Positions 23,517-32,891 of a stretch of 64,000 bases of DNA are shown one piece after another. Every line of letters begins with the position of its first letter. The first letter of the stretch is position 1. This DNA is from Trichaptum fuscoviolaceum (Eukaryota > Basidiomycota > Agaricomycetes > Hymenochaetales > Trichaptaceae): positions 1,826,770-1,890,769 of the forward strand of contig CAJSYZ010000010.1 in assembly GCA_910574455.1 (NCBI GenBank), in the 5' to 3' direction. The position numbers and the translations under genes are program-made. Under the pieces are notes generated by a model. That model ran no database searches, had not been told where the DNA came from, and saw only the letters and a program-made list of their open reading frames with translations.

Positions 23517-25718
23517 ATGTCAATTGTGACGAGGCTCTCGCAAGTGCTACCAGCCGTCGCCCGCGTACATACGAGGGCCCTAACATTTGCTTTACGAGCT
23601 CAGGATGCTCTCATTCATCTCAATAACGCCTGTCAAATCTCGAACGATGCGGTGACCAGCCCTCAGGCAGCTAAAAAGCCAGCTTCGCCTCCCGTACCAG
23701 GGAATGCATTCCTCGAGGACGTGAGCTCGGAATACGGAGAGAAGCTGGTCAGAGAATACGTGAGGCCTAGCAGGGGCAGAACAGCTCATGTTGCCAGTGT
23801 CATCGGTGGCTTCATCAAAAAGAAAGACTTCGACGGCGCGGAGCTCGCAAGAATGGAGTTTTTGAAGATGGACATACCCATCGAGCAGGACATGGTCTAT
23901 ATAACAATGCTTACTCATTCTCTGACCATCCACGAGAAAGATGCTCGATCTGAAAAGTTCTTTACCTGGCTTTCTCTCCTGCCGGTGTGGGGACTCAGCA
24001 GATCTATCAAACGGATTTCTATGCATCTTTTACGCCATCCTTTCGACTTGGATCTTTTACGACAGTTCTGCATGTTCTGTGCACAAGCAGGACTAGTCAA
24101 TGAACTATGTGGGTCTCGCATTCTCCACCATATCTTCCGGTATGGAAATCCTCCCGGTACGCAACTTTTTCTGGAAGAGCTCGAGCGCACTGCTCGGGAG
24201 CAAGGAAAGAGCGTAGAAGAGATCATGGGCCTTCGGAACCTTGCAATTAGGATGCACTACATCGCTGGTCGGAGAGACGTTGCGGAAGAACTGCTGAAGG
24301 GGGCAAAGATAATCGAACCGCTTACGCGTTTCTACATGGAGCAAAACTCAGACGCAACGCGTAGGGAGCGGTCGCAGACGATGTGGTTGGGACGTGCCTC
24401 GCGCTCGCGTGATAATCGCTCGAAGGCCGACATCCCGACCCCCTCCGAACTGGCGGTGAAGCTTCGTCTTCTTCGAAGAGCTATCCTGATGGAAACGGCC
24501 CCTTCTTTCTTCGAGTCCAATTTGGCTGATTTTATCTTCGAATATGTCGTCCTGGCCAAGCGGAAGAGAGCGTTCTTTGCACTACGGAGGAAGATCTTTC
24601 AAGCTTCCAACGGTAGTATCCGCTCGAAATGGGTCGCGGCTGAGCAACTCTTCTACTCCTCACAGCATTTCCCGATGGCCATCCTTCGAGCCCATCTGCA
24701 TTATTGCGTTGCAGATCATGTTCTCGCATCCGAAGTTAATCGCGTCTTTGATGAATGGACGAGCGAAGCGAGAGAGAAAGCGGTGAAGGGGGTAGATTGC
24801 TGGCTGGCGCACGAATTCCTACCTATCTCTACTTATTCGAAGGTCTGGCCGACGAGAATCTCTCTTGCGTTGACGTGGAAGGCTATTATCCAGCTCTCGA
24901 GTGTTGAGGACTTGGAGCGTCTTTATCGGATACTCGTTGACCACGTGAAGGCGTTGAGGAAATATGGAAAGAAACAGGAAGTGGAACGCGAACACGATGA
25001 GTCTGAAGAACTCGAAGGCGCCGAAGACGAAGACGAAGGTTCCCCACCTCCCCAGCATACCCCTCCGAGTAAATCGCTGCACATGGTCACGCCTCCCGCA
25101 GTGTTCCCTACGGCTGCTTTCGTTCACCACTTCGTCGTAGCGATGTCGACGCGTTTATCTCCTTTACGGGGTGCAAAAGTCATCGCAGACATGCAACAGC
25201 TGGAACTGAATCCCTCGGTGGACGATTGGGGCACCGTTGCAGGTGCCTACGCGCGGTCTGGTGACGTTCGACGTTTGGCTGTAGTCTTGAAGCACGTCGA
25301 CAAGCTGGAGCAAGCGAAACTCTCTGACCCTAATTACTCCAAGACTCGAAGGGAGAACCTGCGCAAACGCATTATCATCATGCACAACAGCGCCATACGC
25401 GGCCTTACTGAGTGCGGGATGTATCGCTCGGCGCGAAAGGTGCAGCAGCGTATGCAGCAGCGAGGGTACTTCAAGCAAGGCATCGACGTGCGGACGAAGG
25501 CTATCTTGCATAGGCTTTCGCGATACGAGAAGGGCCATTTCGACAGCGAGATGGAAGGCAGTCGAACACTTCGCCTGAAGAGAAGGCCTATACGTGTCCT
25601 TGCGGAGCGCGTTCAATGGAAAGACGAGAAGAACGAGGTTTCCCGCCCGCCTTGGAAGCAGAATATCCTACAGGATCCTGATCACTCGGAGTGGTGGTAT
25701 CATGAGAAAAAGAAATAG
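23517..25718 (+). CDS. Putative mitochondrial PPR-like protein (733 aa)
   Basis: Single long exon from ATG 23517, not identified with certainty. The N-terminus (MSIVTRLSQVLPAVARVHTR) is Arg-rich and lacks acidic residues, like a mitochondrial presequence. The body is helical with weak 35-residue-type repeats, for example NPSVDDWGTVAGAYARSGDV and RNLAIRMHYIAGRRDVAEEL, which suggests a pentatricopeptide-like RNA-binding or ribosome-associated factor. An acidic low-complexity patch (EESEELEGAEDEDE-like) lies near residue 500. It is intronless, unlike its neighbours, and shares a promoter region with the RSC8-like gene. Confidence 0.7.
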   Translation: MSIVTRLSQVLPAVARVHTRALTFALRAQDALIHLNNACQISNDAVTSPQAAKKPASPPVPGNAFLEDVSSEYGEKLVREYVRPSRGRTAHVASVIGGFIKKKDFDGAELARMEFLKMDIPIEQDMVYITMLTHSLTIHEKDARSEKFFTWLSLLPVWGLSRSIKRISMHLLRHPFDLDLLRQFCMFCAQAGLVNELCGSRILHHIFRYGNPPGTQLFLEELERTAREQGKSVEEIMGLRNLAIRMHYIAGRRDVAEELLKGAKIIEPLTRFYMEQNSDATRRERSQTMWLGRASRSRDNRSKADIPTPSELAVKLRLLRRAILMETAPSFFESNLADFIFEYVVLAKRKRAFFALRRKIFQASNGSIRSKWVAAEQLFYSSQHFPMAILRAHLHYCVADHVLASEVNRVFDEWTSEAREKAVKGVDCWLAHEFLPISTYSKVWPTRISLALTWKAIIQLSSVEDLERLYRILVDHVKALRKYGKKQEVEREHDESEELEGAEDEDEGSPPPQHTPPSKSLHMVTPPAVFPTAAFVHHFVVAMSTRLSPLRGAKVIADMQQLELNPSVDDWGTVAGAYARSGDVRRLAVVLKHVDKLEQAKLSDPNYSKTRRENLRKRIIIMHNSAIRGLTECGMYRSARKVQQRMQQRGYFKQGIDVRTKAILHRLSRYEKGHFDSEMEGSRTLRLKRRPIRVLAERVQWKDEKNEVSRPPWKQNILQDPDHSEWWYHEKKK

Positions 25719-25972
25719 AAGCGGTGCGCGCCATTGACCTATGATGTTGTATACTATCTACTACCAGATTTGCCAATAATATTCGAGTGGACCATTTGCA
25801 TGACATTGACGCTGTTATTCGCTCCTTTCCGTTTTTGCGGCAAGCGTTGGACGCAGATCATTGAACCTTATTCGCATCAGACCCTCAGTGGAACTTAAAC
25901 ATGTGCACGCCGCGATGAGTGTCATTCTTATATGGATCCGCGTCATGTTGACATTCTGGCATATACTTTGGG

Positions 25973-25980
25973 TATATAAG
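25973..25980 (+). promoter_or_regulatory. TATA box of the DUF5872/Tudor gene
   Basis: TATATAAG, 81 bp upstream of ATG 26061 and followed by a pyrimidine-rich leader. This is a good spacing for a fungal TATA promoter and suggests inducible or high expression. It lies in the 342-bp gap after the 733-aa gene. Confidence 0.55.
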
Positions 25981-26060
25981 GGGGCAAACATTTGACAAGA
26001 CTTGAAACTCCTTCTCTGTCTTTAACGAACACCCCCCACTCCATCTTCTTTCCCCCAGTC

Positions 26061-27292
26061 ATGGCACAAGACGACGACAAATATACTGATCCCGGTATGA
26101 TTGTCACCGAATAGCACTTCTCATGGTTCATAATACATTCAACTAGAGCTTCGTGCGGAAATCAAAGAGGATATTCATGCCTCGGACAAAGGTGGGCAAC
26201 CGGGGTGAGCTCTGTCGATGAAAAGAATAGGCTCGCGCTCATTTTTCCAAAGGCAATGGTCAGCTCGCAAAGCACAGGAAAATAAAAAAAATCTACTTCC
26301 CAGCTCCTCGAAAAGCTGATACTCTCCCTCTAATAGCTTACAGCTGCTGAATATAAGAAAGCCATGCAAGAGCGTGGAGAAGAGCCTTATACAACTGATA
26401 AATCGGAGCTGTCCGAGAATCAGAAGCACCTCACGAAGTGGGGCGAGGAAGATTGGCAGACGAGCGACGGGTCCGGCAATGCGAAGCAGGAAGACGGGAC
26501 AGAGCGTCGTTACTTGCCGAAGAAAGCTTGGGAGAATATGACTGAGGAAGAGAAGAAGGAAACAGAGGAACTGAAGCTGGAGGGAAGCAAAGAAGGTCAC
26601 CAGGTGTGCTTCTGTTGTCGTAGATGAATATCAGTAGCATCAACATTAGCTGAATCGCGGGTGTCCTTCTAGCATGTTCCAAACACTGACGCCGCGAAGA
26701 AAGCCAGGAAGGAGGCTGCGGACGAAGTTGCTGAGACTAATGGGGAGGGGGCGACGAACGGTGCTGCAGCTAAGAACGATGCAGAGCATACTGCATCTAG
26801 TACCAAACACAAGCGGTCGGATACAGAGGAGGACGAAGGAGCCGATGGGGAGTCAAAGGCGACGAAGAAAGCCAAAGGCGATGATGGAGAGAAGATAGTC
26901 ACGAAGTCCGGCACGGATGGAGAGGAGCGGAACGGTCCTGAGGACTTTGTCGAGGTGGAGGAAAATGGTTCCGGGAGCCAAGCAGATAAGGGTGATTCGG
27001 AAGAACATGGCAAGCCTGGTAGCAGTGAACGTCTCCCTAAAGAGGGGCAAAACGTTCATTGGAAGGTCGGTCGAAACTGGACGGAAGGTAGGTCTTAAGT
27101 CCTTTCGCTAGTAGATATCAGCCTTGCTGACGGTACACCTCCGTGATAGGAACTGTTGAGGAGATTTTGTACGAAGAAAAGGAGGTAGCCGGAATCCATG
27201 CAAAGGCCTCTCAAGACGAGCCACGAGTCGTCTTGAAGAGCGTAAAATCGGGCAAGACAGCTATTCATAAGCCTGATGCTGTGTATTTCTGA
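26061..27292 (+). CDS. DUF5872 + hypervirulence-associated Tudor-like (DUF2945) protein
   Basis: Starts MAQDDDKYTDP; next exons give ELRAEIKEDIHASDKGGQPG and AAEYKKAMQERGEEPY. It continues with KHLTKWGEEDWQT and RRYLPKKAWENMTEEEKKET, the DUF5872-type signature. A low-complexity Lys/Glu/Ala linker with a KKAKG basic patch follows. The C-terminal module GQNVHWKVGRNWTEG, GTVEEILYEEKEVAG and PRVVLKSVKSGKTAIHKPDA is the DUF2945 Tudor-like domain found in fungal and bacterial proteins. Stop at 27290-27292. About five exons. The molecular function is not established; a role in stress or chromatin binding is only suggested by domain type. Confidence 0.8.
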
Positions 27293-27544
27293 GCGTCGAT
27301 GCGGCGTCAGCAACATTGTGCGCGAGATTGTAGTCAATGTACTCTCACATGTCACTGTATAGAAACGATCCGTTCTGACTCTTCGCCGTGAGCTAATAGT
27401 TTCCTTCCATTCCATCTACTACATTGTGCTACTGTGCTACTATACAATGAATTGATGTGTAATCTATGGATATAGGGATGTGTTCTGTAAGTTCAAACAT
27501 TGATAGAAAAACATATAAAACAATTTTGCGCCAATCTCGCAACC

Positions 27545-30306
27545 TTACTGAACCGGATTCGCTCCGGCAAGTATTATACCGTCCAGAGAGTTCATCGAAT
27601 CCTTCTTGCTTTTGGCCAGCCGCACTCTTAGCTTCCCGATCCGTCTACTCCACGACCTCGTCGACGACGCCGTTGAGCAGATCGACACCGAATCCGACAG
27701 CACGGTGTCCGCGTCCTTGTCCGCGCCCTGTTCCGCTTCGTCCCTTTTCTTGCGCCAGAAGCCCCAAAAGGGTATAAGCTCGCGCCATGTCTTCTTCGCC
27801 GTCGTCTCCCACCCGGTGAGTGCGGTCCAAAAGATGAGGCAGAGAACGGCGAGCCAAGTGACCCCGTAGACAACGCGCGGAAGGAGCCCCTCGATGCTGC
27901 CCTGTATGTTCATGAAGCAGGTGATACCAATGGACGGAAGGAAAGTTAACATGCTTAAGGATCGAAGAAATGACGATTAGACCAGTACAAGAACGATGCA
28001 CTGAGAAATGCGCCTACCCCCACATCAACAGCGCGTACGGCAGACTGTACATGATAGCCAATATCTCTCTACCAAGTTGTCTGTGCGAGCGCCGTTCTAA
28101 AAATTGTGCCTAAGAGCGGAATAAGTGATTTAGAACAATGGAGCGAAAGATATATACGAAGGCTACTTGCAGCATCGTCAGCGGATTCCCGCGTTTGTCT
28201 GCGATGCTGCCGAACGAGCAAAAGACCCAATATGATGCTCCCGAGACTGCAAACGATGGAGACCTGGCTGAATATTTGCGCGGGGGACGCCCAGATAAGC
28301 GGGCCCTGATTCGAGATGACGGTCGGGATAGCCAGGAACGAGACGTTCGCTGTCAACAGGACTGTACTCTATCCCATATATGAAAACCCAAATTAATGAA
28401 TCGCAAAATACGAAGCAGAAATAAAAACGTACGTAAAGGATGAACTGCTCCCAATCTGTCTCAAGCCTCTCGAGGAACGGCGCCCAGTGGCATTGGGTGA
28501 TGTGTCCGTCCACCCATATCTTCTCGAGGCTATGGAGGTGCAGTTCCGGAGCGAAGAAGAGCAGTGGAGAGAGGATCCGGATGAGCCAGGATTTGACATA
28601 TGTGACGCCGCGCACGCTTTGGTCTCGGACGATCCGTGCGCCGTGACTGCCGGCGAAGTTCCAAAACCGTTCGTTCGCTGAAAGAGAGGAAGAAAGTGAG
28701 AAACGTTCGTTCGGCCTTGCAACTCTGAGGGTAATCAATAAAGGTGCGGCTTACCGATGATAGACATGAGTCGTGCTATATTAGAACGTCATTTATTGCA
28801 AAATTAAAGACAATGATGAATCGCACATACCGGAAGCGGAGATAATGTAGTCGTTTGCCTTGCCGCTCCTGTTTAAGGCTATCGAAATTCTTGTGTTAGT
28901 CATAAAAGTATCGCTATACTCACAAAGTGCAAACGTACAGATGAGCTGCTTGACCAAGCCAGAGAGGTCACGCATATGTGAGGCTGAGTAAGGGGCGGTA
29001 GAGTCAAGGGAGGTCATTGTATCTGTAGACAAAGGAGTGTGAATACGTGCTCGTGCGTTTAACCTAAATGGTCATACCGATGCAGCCGTGTGTAGTATAG
29101 CCCATCAGTTCCTCCAACAATCCAGTATATAGCTTTCGATGACAGGGGAAATTCTCAATATGTGACCAGAATTCGAAATCGAGGTAGTGCTCTATTGAAG
29201 ACAAAACCGTAGGCCGTCAGTCCATAAAGGGTAAACGAGAGGTCTAGTACAACTCACTCAGTTGTGAAAGACAGTCCACACCGTCCAGAAGGTTGGCAAT
29301 CCAAGATGCATCGAAATTGTGCAACCAAAATAGTTCCTTTTTATCCAAATCAGTGATATAGTAATGCCAACGGACGTCCGCGTTCTGCTCGATTTGCAGA
29401 ACGACTTCGGCATCCTCGGGTAGCTGGTCGCGAAATCGGTCTGCCGTTTCTTCAAGTTTGGAGACGAAATCCTCGATTTCTTCGCGTACTTCAGGATCGC
29501 AGACGTTGTCGTCGGTTAGGTAGGAAAAGTGATGGGCGTTGTGGTCGCCTTTCTTCCAATAAAAGTACCGCAGCCCGTCCGGGTGCATGTAGGACTGCCA
29601 ACATGCAGCGCTCTGCTTTCTAGAGAAGGTTTAAATGCTTGTTATAAAGAAGGGCATGGAACATAGGATGACCACCCACTCGTATATTCTTTTGGTCGTG
29701 AGCGGTCCGAATACTATACTGTCATGGTACTTGCGTCCGCTGTCAAGAACTAGTCAGACCCCGGGTAGCAGCACATCAAGCAACTTACATTTTGATCGGT
29801 TTGTCATAGCGAGTTCGTATACTTGGAAGTGTAGTGGCTATGTCGTCTGCGTGGGGTCTTGCGACAATGTGGGCAGGCGCTGCAATGTTACTGCTGTCCT
29901 TTCTCTGCACCGACCGACCCTCCTTGTTCGGCGAAGTGCAGAACCGGCTTGATTCGTCCAGCACGAGGGTGAATGATCTGTCGTTTCGCCCTAGTGTCTC
30001 TGTCGGCGACAGCGGTTCTGAGCTGCCAGAAACATACGAGTCGATCGACATGAAACGCTCCCCGCCGCTCCGAGTCACAGCAGGCATTGGCGTCCTTGGC
30101 CTCTCCTCGACAGGCCATAACTCCGCCTCCACTCTTTTTGCCTTCTCATCCTCCCGTACATGCGCCTCTGTGCTGTCGTAAGAAAATGGATACTCCTTCT
30201 CATCGTCCACTTTGGTCTCGTTCGAGGAATGCGTCGAAGAGCGTGTCGGCGATTCGTCGTGATCGTCGTGATCCTGATGAGCCCCGCCACCCATATGGTC
30301 GAGCAT
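27545..30306 (-). CDS. WW-like domain multi-pass membrane protein (basidiomycete family)
   Basis: Many-exon minus-strand gene. The N-terminus from ATG 30306 is a Ser/Asp/His-rich region (MLDHMGGGAHQDHDDHDES) containing a Pro/Thr-rich stretch. A half-WW motif CWQSYMHPDGLRYFYWKK follows near 29,590, then DVRWHYYITDLDKKELFWLHNF and LDFEFWSHIENFPCHRKLY. Then come AGSHGARIVRDQSV, WLIRILSPLLFFAPELHLHSL and CHWAPFLERLETDWEQF. Hydrophobic segments lie at LLTANVSFLAIPTVI, FSQVSIVCSLGSIILGLLLV, LPSIGITCFMNI and YGVTWLAVLCLIFWTALTGW, followed by a basic Ser-rich tail to the stop at 27545. This layout matches a family widespread in Agaricomycetes with no known function. A further 5' exon is possible. Confidence 0.7.
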
Positions 30307-31231
30307 CGTATCCTTGCGATCTATTCCGTGTATCGTCCGCACAGGTCAGATGATCCCAACGATCTACCAGGCCGTGTAATAGTGACCTGGGGCGAGGAGC
30401 TTTGCCCCGAGCAGATGTATTTGAGAAGGACACAGCTCTCCAGACTCGAAAGAGCCGCTACGGCTTCTTTGGTCCTTTCTCCAAGTATAGTGAGGCGGTG
30501 AGAGGGCTGCCCTCGAGGCTTCTTCACAGTGCAGTATTTGGACATGCACGAGGCGATGGGCGCTCTTTCCATCAATTTGGACCCGTCAACGTCATTTTGT
30601 CGCTTCGTAATGATTTCAGTTGTTCGTCTTAAGTCTCGACTATCATCTGAATATTCTAAGGTCGATTGGTAGCTGCAGGGGAAGGAGCCTTTTGACAAGG
30701 CAACAAGACAGTATGTCGTTGCGCGTTGTACAGAAGTTCGCTCAAAATCATAGCCATATTTACACAAATGCACTAGTGACCGATTTTTTCAACAACAAAA
30801 AAATAATTGGCACGGCTTCAAGCCGTTGCGCGCCCTAGCCATAACTATGCCTTTCGAGATAGCGCTGCACTCTGAGACCTTGAAGCGCTGGTTTGTGTTC
30901 GTAAGTTGGAAGAATAATGGCCAAAGAAGTGTGGGAATTACTTCAAGTTGACTTTGAACCATGATGATGTGTTCTGCATCTTCATTTTCATCCACCATGT
31001 CCACTGCTCAACATACACAATTGTGCTTAGTGTTCCCTTGTATAACATCAAGCACATCATCCATTTCTGAAACATATATATGGCACGTATGAAATGAAGA
31101 CAAACGCCACTTATTGCCTTCTCTACCTGGACGTCCAGGTTGCCATCGGCAACCAACATACGGACAATAGTCTCGAAGACTCTAGGAGGCGCAAAACTTG
31201 AGAGGGAAGAGGCCCCTATCCTATGTCCCAG

Positions 31232-31239
31232 TATATATT
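31232..31239 (+). promoter_or_regulatory. TATA box of F-box alpha 1
   Basis: TATATATT 48 bp upstream of ATG 31280, with the same element at 33542-33549 in unit 2. The surrounding ~130 bp (AAACGCCACTTATNGCCTTCTC onward) is also conserved upstream of copy 3 on the minus strand, so the promoter was duplicated with the gene. Confidence 0.5.
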
Positions 31240-31279
31240 TGCAAAGACAAGCTGCCAGTGGTTTCCTCACCTTCGCAAA

Positions 31280-32707
31280 ATGCTCAAATTTCGCCTTCAC
31301 CGTACCCTCCGTTTCCACCTGCTCGCTTCCAACCTCGTGCACAAAGGAGAGACAAGAATACTTGCTCCTTCAGAACGGCAGCGCATGCCAACCGAGCTTG
31401 TCGAACATGTCTTCGATGTCTTCCTCGATCATTTCTCGGACTCATCGACTCCATACCTTTGTAGGCGGTCTATACTCCAGCCAGCACTCCGCGCAATGGC
31501 GTGCGTCTCCCGGCACTGGTACATAATGGCTACAGAGGTCCTTTACGAACACATATACGTCGAATCTCATGCCGCTTTGGATTTACTTGCAAAGACTATG
31601 ACGGACTGCAACAACAAACACCTCCCACCCCTTGTCCAGTCCCTCCAAATGGGTGTGGATATACTCAAGAGTCTGCGCAAAGCAGACAAAAACGCCAAAC
31701 GGATTCGTAACTACCGAAGGATCTGCCATGTCTGTCCAAACTTGACTTATATTCATCAATGGCGGAGCCGCGACTACGTCGGAGATATTATTGAAGCAAA
31801 TAACTTGGATATCTCCAAGCTGACGCACCTGGAAATATCCTTAGGGGGAAACTTGGTCCGCCCTCACAAGAGCGCGACGTTTCTTGGATCTATCAAAGAA
31901 CTCCCAGCCGTTCAGGAGTTGACAATACGAGCATATGCCGCTGGGTCGATAGGGCGTGACCAGCGAAGGCATGGATCCGAATCAGTCCTACTCCCTGAAA
32001 TGCCACGTCTCCATCGTCTTTCTATTATAGGCTGGGACGCACGGTCTTGTTTCATGAGTGTCACGAACTTCGACTTCCCTCCAGTACGTGTCTTGGAATA
32101 CATCAACTGCAGTATCGATAGCTTTCATAGCTTGCTGTGGTCCTCGACAATCGAGCGCCTGGTAATCAAAGACCCCGCGTATGATCCGAGTCATGAAGAC
32201 GTTCTAAGAAACGCATTCGCAATTTTCCATGGTTGTGACGCTCTGACGCATATGTGTATCCCATTCTCTGTTTTCCAATCCTGCCACATGCCCCGTACTT
32301 TGCAGTACCTTCTGCTTGACGCGACCATCGAAAGGGAAGAACTCGAAAAAGCTGAAGATGATCTAGTTTCCCTCTTCGATCTGATGGTAGTAGCCGCTAG
32401 AAGTGACAAGCCTGCTTACCGCAACGTGGAGAGAGATCGCATGGCCTGTCTGCAACACGTCCATATCGTCTGTCCTAACGTTGTAGGCGAAGACAAGAGT
32501 ACTTTCAGGCACGAATGGCATAATTCCGCCGAGGCTGCGAGGAAAGCAAATGTAACATTTACCGTGAGCACGGAAGGCCTTCAAGAGCATAGTAAGTTAT
32601 CTCAAGTTTTATCCCATGATAGTATTGCTGAGATTCTATGCAAAGAAACAACTAACAAGATCGTGGACTTGCCAAACTCCGATGGTTCTGAGGATTCTTT
32701 CTCATGA
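31280..32707 (+). CDS. F-box protein, family alpha, copy 1
   Basis: Predicted substrate adaptor of an SCF ubiquitin ligase. Starting at ATG 31280 (MLKFRLHRTLRFHLLASNLV), an F-box-like motif (RQRMPTELVEHVFDVFLDHF, CVSRHWYIMATEVLYEH) covers about residues 35-95. A long LRR-like C-terminal region follows (LTHLEISLGG, LRRLSIIGW-type strands, ALTHMCIPFSVF, LQYLLLDATI). The frame is also open upstream to 31223, but in copy 2 a 7-nt length difference just before the Met breaks that frame, so the conserved start is MLK. About 475 aa in a single exon. Copies 2, 3 and 4 lie in the same window. Confidence 0.82.
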   Translation: MLKFRLHRTLRFHLLASNLVHKGETRILAPSERQRMPTELVEHVFDVFLDHFSDSSTPYLCRRSILQPALRAMACVSRHWYIMATEVLYEHIYVESHAALDLLAKTMTDCNNKHLPPLVQSLQMGVDILKSLRKADKNAKRIRNYRRICHVCPNLTYIHQWRSRDYVGDIIEANNLDISKLTHLEISLGGNLVRPHKSATFLGSIKELPAVQELTIRAYAAGSIGRDQRRHGSESVLLPEMPRLHRLSIIGWDARSCFMSVTNFDFPPVRVLEYINCSIDSFHSLLWSSTIERLVIKDPAYDPSHEDVLRNAFAIFHGCDALTHMCIPFSVFQSCHMPRTLQYLLLDATIEREELEKAEDDLVSLFDLMVVAARSDKPAYRNVERDRMACLQHVHIVCPNVVGEDKSTFRHEWHNSAEAARKANVTFTVSTEGLQEHSKLSQVLSHDSIAEILCKETTNKIVDLPNSDGSEDSFS

Positions 32708-32891
32708 ATAAAATCTACTGTATACGATGTATTCTAACATAAGATTAGGTTCTGTATGAGTGATCTACGACACTCGATAACTTGGACATTAACAAGACTC
32801 GCAAGCCAGTCGTTAATGTAGAGTTTGTGTCACCAACTATCAACTGTAACGACTGGTTTATGAGTTTAGACACTAATGAAAGATAACATGA

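Larger units (their letters stand above)
30589..32760 (+). repeat. Tandem segmental duplication, unit 1 (contains F-box alpha 1)
   Basis: The segment starting AACGTCATTTTGTCGCTTCG recurs at about 32892, so the period is about 2.30 kb. Homology covers the upstream flank, the promoter, the whole F-box gene and about 50 bp of 3' flank. Confidence 0.85.
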